This document shows positions 20,131-28,846 of a stretch of DNA of 64,000 nt, piece after piece. This DNA is from BOKV01 sp041397525 (lineage in GTDB: Bacteria > Pseudomonadota > Alphaproteobacteria > Rhizobiales > Rhizobiaceae), in NCBI GenBank assembly GCA_041397525.1, contig JAWKWL010000001.1, positions 434,001-498,000 on the forward strand, in the 5' to 3' direction. The notes under the pieces are model-generated. The model saw only the letters and a program-made list of their open reading frames with translations. It ran no database searches and had not been told where the DNA came from. Position numbers and translations under genes: made by a program. Within the stretch, counting starts at the first letter, position 1. Each line of letters opens with the position of its first letter.

Positions 20131-20748
20131 ATGAGTGACGATCTCATCCGCTATGACATTCTTGCACAAGAGGCGCTTCGCGGCGTCATCCGCAAGGTGC
20201 TGGAGGAAGTCGAGCGCGCCGGCCTTCCCGGAGAGCACCATTTCTTCATCACCTTCGCCACCGGTTTTCCCGGCGTTCGGCTATCGAAGCGGATGCGCGA
20301 TCGCTATCCCGAGGAAATGACGATAGTGATCCAGCACAGTTTCTGGAACCTGCAGACCGGCGATACCGGCTTCGAGATTGATCTTTCGTTCGACGATATC
20401 CGTGAACGCCTGCGCATTCCCTATGCGGCTGTGCGCGGTTTCTTCGATCCGTCTGTGAAATTCGGTCTGCAATTCGATGTGGCGGAAATCGCACCGGAAA
20501 CGCCGTCCGAGCCGGTGGCAACAAAACCTCAGCGTCCGACCGGTCCTGTTTCCGTGCCGCTGGTAAAGCCATCTGGCGAAGCCACCCCCGCAAAGCCTGC
20601 CGCTAAACCAGTTGCTGCCAAGGCCAGGGACGCCAAGCCTGCCAAAGCAGCGGCGGATACAGCGAAAGAACCCTCGAAGGACTCCACGAAGCAACCGGCC
20701 AGGAGTGGTGAAGTTGTCTCGCTGGATTCGTTCCGCAACAAGAAGTAA
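20131..20748 (+). CDS. sspB: SspB-family ClpXP adaptor
   Basis: SspB-alpha proteins tether selected substrates, including ssrA-tagged ones, to ClpXP. Residues 1-120 form the SspB fold, with DLIRYDILAQEALRGVI at the start and HHFFITFATGFPGVRLSKRM in the tag-binding region. Residues 120-205 form a Pro/Ala/Lys-rich disordered tail ending in SLDSFRNKK, which is probably the ClpX-docking end. It is followed by the DUF4169 gene 11 bp away and then a ribbon-helix-helix gene, a set that travels together in alphaproteobacteria. Confidence 0.92.
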   Translation: MSDDLIRYDILAQEALRGVIRKVLEEVERAGLPGEHHFFITFATGFPGVRLSKRMRDRYPEEMTIVIQHSFWNLQTGDTGFEIDLSFDDIRERLRIPYAAVRGFFDPSVKFGLQFDVAEIAPETPSEPVATKPQRPTGPVSVPLVKPSGEATPAKPAAKPVAAKARDAKPAKAAADTAKEPSKDSTKQPARSGEVVSLDSFRNKK

Positions 20749-20759
20749 GTCGCGGGCAG

Positions 20760-20957
20760 ATGGCTGAAATCATCAATCTGCGCATGGCGCGCAAACGTGC
20801 CACCCGCCTCGAAAGCGATCAAAAGGCAGAGGCAAACCGGGCAATGCACTCAATCCCGGCGCGCGAACGCAAGGTTGCCAGATTGAACGATGCCAAATCC
20901 GCGGCGTCTCTCGATGGCCACCGCCGTAAAACCCCTGGCAAGCCGGAACAGGACTGA
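20760..20957 (+). CDS. DUF4169 family protein
   Basis: This 65-residue, highly charged protein starts MAEIINLRMARKRATRLE and contains ARERKVARL and SLDGHRRK, as in DUF4169 proteins. It is predicted to be helical and soluble. Its function is unknown; its conserved position after sspB suggests a shared transcript. Confidence 0.85.
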   Translation: MAEIINLRMARKRATRLESDQKAEANRAMHSIPARERKVARLNDAKSAASLDGHRRKTPGKPEQD

Positions 20958-20961
20958 GTTC

Positions 20962-21180
20962 TTGAAAAAGCGATCCGTCTCCATTCGCGGTCATCGCACC
21001 AGCTACTCCATCGAAGACGCGTTTCAGGAAGAATTGAACGCCATTGCCCTGCGCGAAGCAAAACCGGTTGCCAGGATGATAGCCCGCATTGATGCGGCGC
21101 GGCAGCAAGACCAGAACCTCTCGTCAGCGATCAGGCTTTTTGTACTTGATGATTTGCGAAAGCGCGCCAGGGAAATCTGA
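20962..21180 (+). CDS. Ribbon-helix-helix domain protein
   Basis: This is a 72-residue protein if the TTG at 20962 is the start (AGGA eight bases upstream). It begins KKRSVSIRGHRTSYSIEDAFQ, the form typical of the RHH_4 family, and continues with a helix-turn-helix-like pair ending LFVLDDLRKRAREI. An in-frame ATG at 20890 would overlap the DUF4169 gene by 68 bases and add residues unlike the family. A DNA-binding role is inferred from the fold. Confidence 0.8.
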   Translation: MKKRSVSIRGHRTSYSIEDAFQEELNAIALREAKPVARMIARIDAARQQDQNLSSAIRLFVLDDLRKRAREI

Positions 21181-21189
21181 CACCGCCCC

Positions 21190-24100
21190 CTATTGCCCGA
21201 ACAGCTTCTTCTGGATGTTGTCGAACAGGTTTTCCGAATTGGTTGGCGCTTCGGGTATGGTTGCGGGCGGCAGGGGCTGAACCTCTATGGCCGGCTTCTT
21301 GCGAATATCCTCCTCCGCCTTGCGGCGGGCTGCTTCTTCCTGCCGTTTTCGTTCCCGTTCAGCCTGTTGACGCGCTGCTTCTGCTGCCCGTTTCCGTGCT
21401 GCTTCTTCCTCAGCCAGTTTTCTCGCCTCTTGCTCCGCCTTCAGGCGAGCCTCCTCCTCGGCCTTAAGTCGAGCCTCTTCCTCAGCCTTCAAGCGGGCCG
21501 CCTCAGCGGCCTTTCGGCGCTCTTCGGCTTCACGCTGCAGCCGTTGCAATTCTTCGAGGCGCCGCAATTCCTCGCGGCGCAACTCTTCGCGCAGCGCTAT
21601 GCGAGAGTTTGACTCGATAACCTCCCGGCGCAGGCGCTGCTTTTCCATCACCGATTCCTGAAGCAACTCCACACGCCGCTGTTCGCGCTCGAATGCCAGC
21701 AGGGACAGATATCCTTCCAGTGCGCCGCTATCGGTTTCGAGGACCAGATCGCCTGGCGATCCCGACCATCGGAAACTTGCTGCAGGGTCCGCCCCCGCAA
21801 GCTTCTCCTTGCCTGCGTCAAGCCGCACGACCGCTGTTAGATCGGTCTCGCCATCAACCACAGAAATCGAAATACCGGCATCCACCGAACCGCCCTCACC
21901 CTCGATGGCGATGTTGCGCAGGACAATCCGGCCTTTGGTCACCGAAAACGCCCCGGTATAGTTGGAGACTGGCAGCGAACCGCCCAACATCGCCTCGCGT
22001 GCAATCGGCTGGACAGTATTCGGCAGGATTTCGAATTTCTCGACTCCACCCTGCGCCAGGATCTGCGCAAAGCCCGTCGTACTCAAGCCGTCGATCCGGC
22101 CGTCACTGAGCGAAACCACGCCGCTGCCCGACAGGCTGGACGCAAGCGCCTCAAGTGTGCGGCCAGAGGCATCCAAACTCGCTGAAATCGTTGCGGTGCC
22201 GCCAATCCGCGGCGGAAATCCGGCGTCAGAAACCATCTGCCCGGCATTGCCGCCGCTCAGGCTCGCCTGCAGATTGGCGATCGCCTCACCATTGCTGATG
22301 CGCAATCCGCCGCTGCCGGAAACCTCGCCCCCATACCAGCCGAACCGGAAGTCCTGGAGGCTGAGCGAGCCATCCACAACAACGGCACGTGCGGAAAACG
22401 CCGTTCCCTGCGCCGCAAATCCGGCATCGATTGTGTCGGCGACAACCTCGACCTCCCCATCCACTCCCTGCAGCAGCGGTGCCCCGAAAACAACTTCCGG
22501 CCATCCCTCACCTGCAGGAGTCCCAATGGTTGACATGGTGCCACCACCAGTGACCAGCTCACCGGCAAAGGGTAGCGAAACGGTCCCGAAATTGAGCTTG
22601 CCGCTCATGCGGGGTCGCCCGGACGGAACGGCGATCATGGTCAGGTTTCCGGAAATGGCGTTCCCCGAATAGGACCCCGAGATGCCCGTTGCCGCATAAT
22701 TGCCATCCCCGCCCTCAAGCTTCATGGCCATGGAAACAGGGTTGCCCTCGCCAGTGCCAGGCAGCGGATATCCGGCCATCAACAGCCACGGATCGATATC
22801 CCTCGAGCCAAGGGTGATGTCGAGCGCCAGTTTCGGCTTCGCCAACAGTGCCAATCCGGTTTCTCCGGCAATGGCGGTGAAGGCTATGGAGCCACCAGCG
22901 CTCAGATTGGACTGCGGTGTCGAAATGGAAGCATGGGTTGCCAATCCGGTTTCCGGTTCTCCATTGAGATCAGCGGTAACGACAACCGGCCCTTCTCCGC
23001 CAAAAGGCAATACCGGCAAGGCCAGTTGGCGCGCAAGCACGCCAACGTCTTCCTGCTCGAGGCGTGTGGAAACATCATGCTTGCCCTTGAACCAGTAGCG
23101 GGGATTTCCCGAAAACCGGTCGCGCAGTGAAATTTCGGTTCCGGAAATGGCTCCTGAAACCACAATGGTGCCCACAGAGCCCTCACCCTGGGCACGCGCT
23201 TCGATATCGATGGCGAGATCGACATTGCTGGCAAGTTCAGCCTGGTTGGCCATTGCCTCAAGAATGGCGTTTTCACCCAGACGCTGTACGCCGAGGGCGG
23301 CAAGCCGCGAGCCGTCTTCCGCGCTTACTTTCAGCCGGAAGCTGCCGCTGGCCTTGTCAAGCACATCGGACAGTCTGCCTGTACTCTCAATACTTGCACC
23401 GGCAAAGTCACCAACATCCAGCCTGTCGAGCGAGACCGATCCCCCTTGCACCCGGAAATGGGTATTGACCTGTGAGGCAGCAAGTCCGTCGAATTCGAGC
23501 AAATCGGCCTGGAGGTTTACATCAAGATCATGGCTCGCGAGTTCTGTTTCGTTCTGACCCCGCGTCAGCGAATACACCGCCATCAGATCGTCTATGTTGA
23601 TGCGCTCTCCCGTAAACTCGGCAATGATGCCCGCCTTGCCGCCAACCGCTGCAAGGCGCTGCAGCCTGCCCTTGAGAACTGCATTGTCAAGTGCAAGCTC
23701 CAGGTTGTCGAAAGTTGCCTGGGACGGCGTGAAGGTCACATCCGCCGTAAAGCCACCGCTCTTCAGTGAGCGCAGGGCAGCATTGCGGCTACCCGACAGC
23801 CAAGCAGCAAATCCGGTTGGCTGGCGCGAGGCAAGCAGCATCTTGCCGGTGAAGCCGAAATCATCGCGAATGCCCAACCGGCCCGAGGCTTCGACCACCG
23901 TATTGCCCGGGAAAAGCGAACGCATCGAGCGGATGCGCCAGGCACCCGATCCGTGAACATCCGGCTCCAGGATGGCTGTCACCTCCCGGATTACCGTGTC
24001 ACCGGCGACAATGGCAGGCAGCGACAGGTCAATGACGCCTTTGATGGCTGGTGCCGGCACCCGGTCGACGACAGAGCGCAGCGCTGCAATCCGGTCTTCC

Positions 24101-25098
24101 AGCGCTGGTGCCTTGCCATTTGCAGCGGGTTGCCCGCCGACCCGGTCCAAATCGATCTGCCGGCCATCTGCGATCATGCGGAAAGAAATTTCCTCCCGGA
24201 TGTTGGCCCGCCCATTGCCCGTAATCGTATAGGGATCATCCCGCGAGCCGATCTCCAGTCTGTACTCAGGTACATCGACCAGCGATGGTGATGCGGAAAA
24301 CTTGCCGGTCGCCACCACCGGCAATGCCTGTGCCAGCATTTCGCCCGCATCCTTCGCCGACACCGGTGAAAGCTCGAACTGCCCGTCCCAGGAAAGAACA
24401 CCATCCTTGAGCCCGACAGGGCCATCCAGGGCAAGCGAATAGGGTTGACCCTCCCGCCTTGCAACCGTCTTGACGCGCACGGTGCCCGATGGCTGCAGGC
24501 GACCCGTGGTGATACTGAAAACCGTCCGCTCACCTTCGGCCTTGCCCTCCGCCTCGATACGCCAGGGGCCAAACAGCGACTGGGCAGAGACATCGGCATT
24601 CATGTTGTCCGCCATCAGGCTTCTGCCTCCGGCCAGGCCGTTGATGCGGATTGACGCATCAACGACCCGGAAGTTCTCAAGCTTGACCTTTTCCGGATCA
24701 ACAACGGTTTCCTGCCTTGCTGTCCAGGCAATTGCACCGCTTTCACCAACATCGACAATTACCTTCGGTCGCGTCAGCGTCATGTCGACAATACGCACCT
24801 GCCCGGAAATGAACGGCATCAATTCGGCATGAAGCGAGAACACATCCGCTGTCATCATCGGCGTGCCGTCGGCATTCGTACCGACCGACAGATCGGTGAA
24901 TGTAAGTGCCGGCAATGGCAGTATGCGCATGCTCGCCTGGCCGTTGACCTTTACCTTCTGGCCGACGACGCGCGATGCCTCGCGCTCGAAAGTGTCGCGA
25001 TAGCTTGTCCAGTCGATGAACATTGGCGCGATCAGTGCTGCAAACAATGCCAGCACGAGTAGACCGCCAAACAGGACGAAAAGGCGATACAGCGTCAA
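21190..25098 (-). CDS. AsmA-family envelope protein with coiled-coil tail
   Basis: This 1302-residue protein has an N-terminal membrane anchor (about 4-28), then the AsmA N-terminal domain (DWTSYRDTFEREASRVVGQKVKVNG). A very long stretch of repeated beta-strands follows, typical of AsmA/TamB-like proteins that are thought to bridge membranes and move lipids. The AsmA_2 region lies around 950-1120. Unusually, the last 180 residues are a charged Ala/Glu/Lys/Arg coiled coil with three near-perfect 8-residue repeats (ARLKAEEE type), then a Pro-rich linker and NLFDNIQKKLFGQ. The tail resembles the helical region of TolA/TonB proteins. It stands between the ribbon-helix-helix gene and an FAD-linked dehydrogenase. 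Confidence 0.85.
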   Translation of the reverse strand: MTLYRLFVLFGGLLVLALFAALIAPMFIDWTSYRDTFEREASRVVGQKVKVNGQASMRILPLPALTFTDLSVGTNADGTPMMTADVFSLHAELMPFISGQVRIVDMTLTRPKVIVDVGESGAIAWTARQETVVDPEKVKLENFRVVDASIRINGLAGGRSLMADNMNADVSAQSLFGPWRIEAEGKAEGERTVFSITTGRLQPSGTVRVKTVARREGQPYSLALDGPVGLKDGVLSWDGQFELSPVSAKDAGEMLAQALPVVATGKFSASPSLVDVPEYRLEIGSRDDPYTITGNGRANIREEISFRMIADGRQIDLDRVGGQPAANGKAPALEDRIAALRSVVDRVPAPAIKGVIDLSLPAIVAGDTVIREVTAILEPDVHGSGAWRIRSMRSLFPGNTVVEASGRLGIRDDFGFTGKMLLASRQPTGFAAWLSGSRNAALRSLKSGGFTADVTFTPSQATFDNLELALDNAVLKGRLQRLAAVGGKAGIIAEFTGERINIDDLMAVYSLTRGQNETELASHDLDVNLQADLLEFDGLAASQVNTHFRVQGGSVSLDRLDVGDFAGASIESTGRLSDVLDKASGSFRLKVSAEDGSRLAALGVQRLGENAILEAMANQAELASNVDLAIDIEARAQGEGSVGTIVVSGAISGTEISLRDRFSGNPRYWFKGKHDVSTRLEQEDVGVLARQLALPVLPFGGEGPVVVTADLNGEPETGLATHASISTPQSNLSAGGSIAFTAIAGETGLALLAKPKLALDITLGSRDIDPWLLMAGYPLPGTGEGNPVSMAMKLEGGDGNYAATGISGSYSGNAISGNLTMIAVPSGRPRMSGKLNFGTVSLPFAGELVTGGGTMSTIGTPAGEGWPEVVFGAPLLQGVDGEVEVVADTIDAGFAAQGTAFSARAVVVDGSLSLQDFRFGWYGGEVSGSGGLRISNGEAIANLQASLSGGNAGQMVSDAGFPPRIGGTATISASLDASGRTLEALASSLSGSGVVSLSDGRIDGLSTTGFAQILAQGGVEKFEILPNTVQPIAREAMLGGSLPVSNYTGAFSVTKGRIVLRNIAIEGEGGSVDAGISISVVDGETDLTAVVRLDAGKEKLAGADPAASFRWSGSPGDLVLETDSGALEGYLSLLAFEREQRRVELLQESVMEKQRLRREVIESNSRIALREELRREELRRLEELQRLQREAEERRKAAEAARLKAEEEARLKAEEEARLKAEQEARKLAEEEAARKRAAEAARQQAERERKRQEEAARRKAEEDIRKKPAIEVQPLPPATIPEAPTNSENLFDNIQKKLFGQ
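21427..21498 (-). repeat. Three 24-bp tandem repeats in the AsmA tail
   Basis: Units at 21427-21450, 21451-21474 and 21475-21498 differ from one another at a few positions each and encode repeats of the form ARLKAEEE. They lie in the coiled-coil tail and are probably expandable. Confidence 0.7.
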
Positions 25099-25162
25099 CT
25101 CTCCCGTTGGTATGGATTTATCGGCATTCAGACCAGCTCTCGGCCAATCATGTTTCGGGCAA

Positions 25163-26596
25163 TCATGTTTCGGGCAAGGCGAGGACCTTGGATGGATTCA
25201 TGATATTGTCCGGATCGATCGAATTCTTGATGGCGATCATCAGGTCAGCCGCCGCCCCATGCTCAAGCCGCATGAAACGCCGCTTCCCCTGCCCTATGCC
25301 ATGTTCGCCGGTGCATGTCCCCTCCATGGCAAGCGCGCGCATTGCAAGCCGCTCGACCACATCCTCGGCCAGCTTCATCTGGTCCCGGTCATTGCGGTCG
25401 AAGCACAGTGCTACATGGAAGTTTCCGTCACCCACATGCCCCAGTATGGGGCCAAACAGTCCGTTTTCGGCAATGTCACGCTGGGTTTCGGTGACACATT
25501 CCGCAAGCCGGGATATCGGCACGCAGACATCCGTGGAAAGCGCATCCATGCCCGGTGCGGCCGCCTTCATCGCCCAATAGGCATCGTGGCGCGCTTTCCA
25601 CATTTTCGAGCGATCCTCGGCTTTCGTCACCCACTTGAAATCCGTACCGCCGCAATCATCGGCAATCGCACCAAAGAGTTCAGCCTGCTCGGCAACACCT
25701 GCAGATGTACCGTGGAACTCCAGCAACAACATTGGCGACACGGCAAAGCCGGTATTCGAATAGGCATTGATCGCCTTGACCGATTCGGTATCGAGCAGCT
25801 CGATCCGGGCCATCGGTATCCCGCTCTGCATGGCCATGATGGTGGCATTGCAGGCGGACTCCACATCAGGAAACGAGCATGTCGCCGCCGACATCGCTTC
25901 CGGAATGCCATAGAGTTTCAGGGTCAGCTGGGTGATCACGCCAAGCGTGCCTTCCGAGCCGACCAGAAGTTTGGTCAGGTCATAGCCGGCCGATGATTTT
26001 CGCGAGCGTTGTGCTGTCTTGATCACCCGGCCGTCCGGCATCACAGCGCGAAGGCTGATGACGTTCTCGCGCATCGTGCCATATCGAACGGCATTGGTGC
26101 CTGAGGCGCGCGTCGCCGCCATGCCTCCCAGTGACGCATTGGCACCCGGGTCAATCGGAAAGAACAGGCCCGTATCACGCAGATATTCGTTGAGCTGTTC
26201 GCGGGTGACACCTGGTTCGACCACGACATCCAGATCTTCCGCGTCAACCCGCACGATCCTGTTCATGCCGTTGAGATCGATGCTGATTCCGCCTGCAGGC
26301 GCGTTCACCCCACCCTCAAGCGAAGTTCCGGTGCCAAACGGGATCACGGGAACCTTGTATTGGGCGCAGATCGAAACCGCATCCTGCACATCACTTTCGC
26401 TGTTGGCGAAAACCACACCATCGGGCAGTTGCGCCGGGATGTAGGTGGTCGTATGCGCGTGCTGCTCCCGCAGTGATTGCGAGGTCTTGAACTGCTCGCC
26501 AAAACGCTGTCGCAACACATCCAGCGCCGTTGCGATACCAGCGTCATTCCTTTGCGGTTTCTCCAGATCGGCCAGCGCCACCGGCAATTCCTCCAT
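25163..26596 (-). CDS. FAD-linked D-2-hydroxyacid dehydrogenase (D-lactate dehydrogenase type)
   Basis: This 477-residue flavoenzyme of the FAD-binding_4/FAD-oxidase_C type oxidises D-lactate, glycolate or a similar 2-hydroxyacid. The pyrophosphate-binding loop PFGTGTSLEGG lies at 86-96, GANASLGGMAATRASGTNAV follows around 155, and GSEGTLGVIT around 210. The C-terminal FAD oxidase domain contains HVGDGNFH and CTGEHGIGQGK, the metal/substrate histidine motifs. Its closest functional type is cytochrome-linked D-lactate dehydrogenase, but glycolate cannot be excluded. It is probably a single gene. Confidence 0.9.
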   Translation of the reverse strand: MEELPVALADLEKPQRNDAGIATALDVLRQRFGEQFKTSQSLREQHAHTTTYIPAQLPDGVVFANSESDVQDAVSICAQYKVPVIPFGTGTSLEGGVNAPAGGISIDLNGMNRIVRVDAEDLDVVVEPGVTREQLNEYLRDTGLFFPIDPGANASLGGMAATRASGTNAVRYGTMRENVISLRAVMPDGRVIKTAQRSRKSSAGYDLTKLLVGSEGTLGVITQLTLKLYGIPEAMSAATCSFPDVESACNATIMAMQSGIPMARIELLDTESVKAINAYSNTGFAVSPMLLLEFHGTSAGVAEQAELFGAIADDCGGTDFKWVTKAEDRSKMWKARHDAYWAMKAAAPGMDALSTDVCVPISRLAECVTETQRDIAENGLFGPILGHVGDGNFHVALCFDRNDRDQMKLAEDVVERLAMRALAMEGTCTGEHGIGQGKRRFMRLEHGAAADLMIAIKNSIDPDNIMNPSKVLALPET

Positions 26597-26724
26597 GCCC
26601 CGGATTCACGCGCCATTATTGCCTGCGCCAAACAAACAGGACAAGGGCAAAGCGCCATGCGGCTGGAGGAATCTCGGTCTGCCCGGAATTTCCTGCTCAA
26701 CCCCCGCTCTACCCCCCGCTCAAC

Positions 26725-28548
26725 CTATGAATAGTGATTGCCAATCAGCGCCTGGGCCAATTCCTCGCGGTCGATGATGCCCTCGACATCATCGGAACGT
26801 GGAACACCCGATTCAGTATTGACAATGATGGCAAAGGAGCGGTCACGCCTGCTCATGCGCGTGACAACCGCGTTGAGGTTGTTCGACGGCGTCGCGATCA
26901 CGAAATCGGTCTTCATGATATCGCCGAGTTTCTGTCCTGCAAACTTGTCCGGCTGGTATGGAATTGAGGCAAACCTGACGAAGCCGGCAATGCGCGGCCC
27001 TGACGTGACGATGACGCGGTTGATCTCGAAATTCACCTGCTTGACTGCTTCCGACACGGTCATTTCCTCCGGCAATTGCAGGAAATTGCGTGACATCGCC
27101 TCACGCGCTGGCTGCACCAGAAACATGTTGGTCGAGCGGTCGGTCGGAATCGCACGCCCGCGCTTTCGCAGCTTGATCGTGTAAATGTCATTGGCAACAA
27201 GCGCGCGGCGCACAGCCAGCGCCACCGCTACCGCCATTACCAGCGGGAGGATGATGTTGTAGTCGCGCGTCATCTCGAAGATCATGATGATTGCGGTCAT
27301 GGCAGCACTTGTGCCAGCTCCAACCATCGCACCCATTCCAATCATCGCAAAGACGGCGATCGAGATGTTGGCATCCGGCATGGCATACTGACCAATGGTG
27401 CCAATGGCTGCCCCTAGGGTGCACCCCATGAACAGGCTTGGCGAAAAGATGCCGCCCGATGCCCCCGACGCCAGGCTGACTGTTGTTGCCACCAGCTTGC
27501 CGGCAAACAGCGCCAGAAGCAGCACCACTCCGAGATGGTTTTCCGACAGGATGTCCTGGATTGTAGAATAGCCCACGCTCATCACATGGTAATGGCCGCT
27601 GTTCAGCAAGAAGAAATAGCCAAGAACGCCCACCATGGTCATGCCGATCACGTTCTGCACATACGGATTGAGAGGCATCTCCTCAAACTTGTCTTCCATG
27701 AATGCGAGCAGCTTGACGAAGAGGTAGGCCGCCACCCCTACGGCAATGCCGGTTATGGCCGCAAGGCCGATCTCGGAAAAATTGACCGCTGTCGATAGCG
27801 GAAGCTGTTTCCAGATAGGTATGTGGAAGGTCGCCTCGGCGCCGATGATCAACCGGTAGGCATAGGTCGACGTGGCGGTCGCCGCGACCACCGGCAGGAA
27901 GCTGCGCGGCGAGATTTCCGGCAGCAGCACCTCGACTGCGAACAGCACTCCTCCAAGCGGCGTATTGAAAGTCGCTGCAATCCCGGCGCCGGCACCTGCT
28001 GCCAGCAATATGATCTTCTGCGAGCGGATGAGACCGAGGCGCCGACCGAAGGTCGAACCGAAAGACGAACCAATCTGGATGATCGGTCCTTCGCGGCCGA
28101 CCGAGGCTCCCGTTCCGATGGAAAGCGCCGAAGCAAAAGCCTTTACCACCGAGACAATGCCGCGCACATTGCCATCGCGGTGATAGATCGCGAACATCAC
28201 CTCCGGCACGCCATGCCCCTTGGCCTCCGGAGCGAAACTTCGTACGAGAAAAACCACGATCAGCCCGCCAATGACGGGAACCAGGATGATCCCAGCCCCC
28301 CACGGGCTCGGTTCGCCATAGGTATTGGGATCGAGTTCCAGTGAAAAAATGCCATAAAATGAAAAATTGTAGATGACCGCGATCATGTATTTGAAGGCAA
28401 TTGCCCCAAGTGCCGCGACGATGCCGACCACGAATGCAAAGAACACAAGAAGCGGCAGCGTGACTTCTCGCTCCCCCTTGATTTGTGACTGGATGCTGTC
28501 ATGCGAGACGGCAGTTGTTGGTTTCGCGCTCGGAGACTGGGGATTCAT
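26725..28548 (-). CDS. ClC-family chloride channel/exchanger with CBS domains
   Basis: This inner-membrane anion channel or Cl-/H+ exchanger has 607 residues from the ATG at 28548. It holds the ClC selectivity motifs GHGVPE (111-116), GREGP (151-155, with the gating glutamate) and GGIFSPSLF, and a C-terminal pair of CBS domains (about residues 470-600). The region upstream of 28548 is in frame for 75 more codons but has an odd composition and is left out; the chosen start has only a weak ribosome-binding site. The presence of the gating glutamate leaves both channel and exchanger modes possible. Confidence 0.9.
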   Translation of the reverse strand: MNPQSPSAKPTTAVSHDSIQSQIKGEREVTLPLLVFFAFVVGIVAALGAIAFKYMIAVIYNFSFYGIFSLELDPNTYGEPSPWGAGIILVPVIGGLIVVFLVRSFAPEAKGHGVPEVMFAIYHRDGNVRGIVSVVKAFASALSIGTGASVGREGPIIQIGSSFGSTFGRRLGLIRSQKIILLAAGAGAGIAATFNTPLGGVLFAVEVLLPEISPRSFLPVVAATATSTYAYRLIIGAEATFHIPIWKQLPLSTAVNFSEIGLAAITGIAVGVAAYLFVKLLAFMEDKFEEMPLNPYVQNVIGMTMVGVLGYFFLLNSGHYHVMSVGYSTIQDILSENHLGVVLLLALFAGKLVATTVSLASGASGGIFSPSLFMGCTLGAAIGTIGQYAMPDANISIAVFAMIGMGAMVGAGTSAAMTAIIMIFEMTRDYNIILPLVMAVAVALAVRRALVANDIYTIKLRKRGRAIPTDRSTNMFLVQPAREAMSRNFLQLPEEMTVSEAVKQVNFEINRVIVTSGPRIAGFVRFASIPYQPDKFAGQKLGDIMKTDFVIATPSNNLNAVVTRMSRRDRSFAIIVNTESGVPRSDDVEGIIDREELAQALIGNHYS

Positions 28549-28846
28549 GGCACAATCCGGCAATTTGGAAGGTCCTGATCGATAGCCCAGTCCCACGCTG
28601 GGAAACAACCCCACCAGCGGATCAAAGCCCCCAATGACCCCGCATATCCACCCAATAGGATTGCAGGACAGCGATTGCCACAAGCTTTGGAAAAAACTGG
28701 CACCATCGCCTTTCTTCCTCAAAACAGCCCTGCGGGCGTTCTTTGCTAAAGCTTTACCTTTCCGGCTAATCAAAGTGTAACCGGTACGGCGTTAGATAGG
28801 CGGCTAAATGGATGAGTGTTCATCCTCTAGCCGGGCGGCCGTCTGA

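Noticed and set aside
28549..28773. 75-residue N-terminal extension of the ClC protein
   Set aside because: The sequence is Cys/Trp-rich, unlike ClC N-termini, and the next ATG gives a normal protein.
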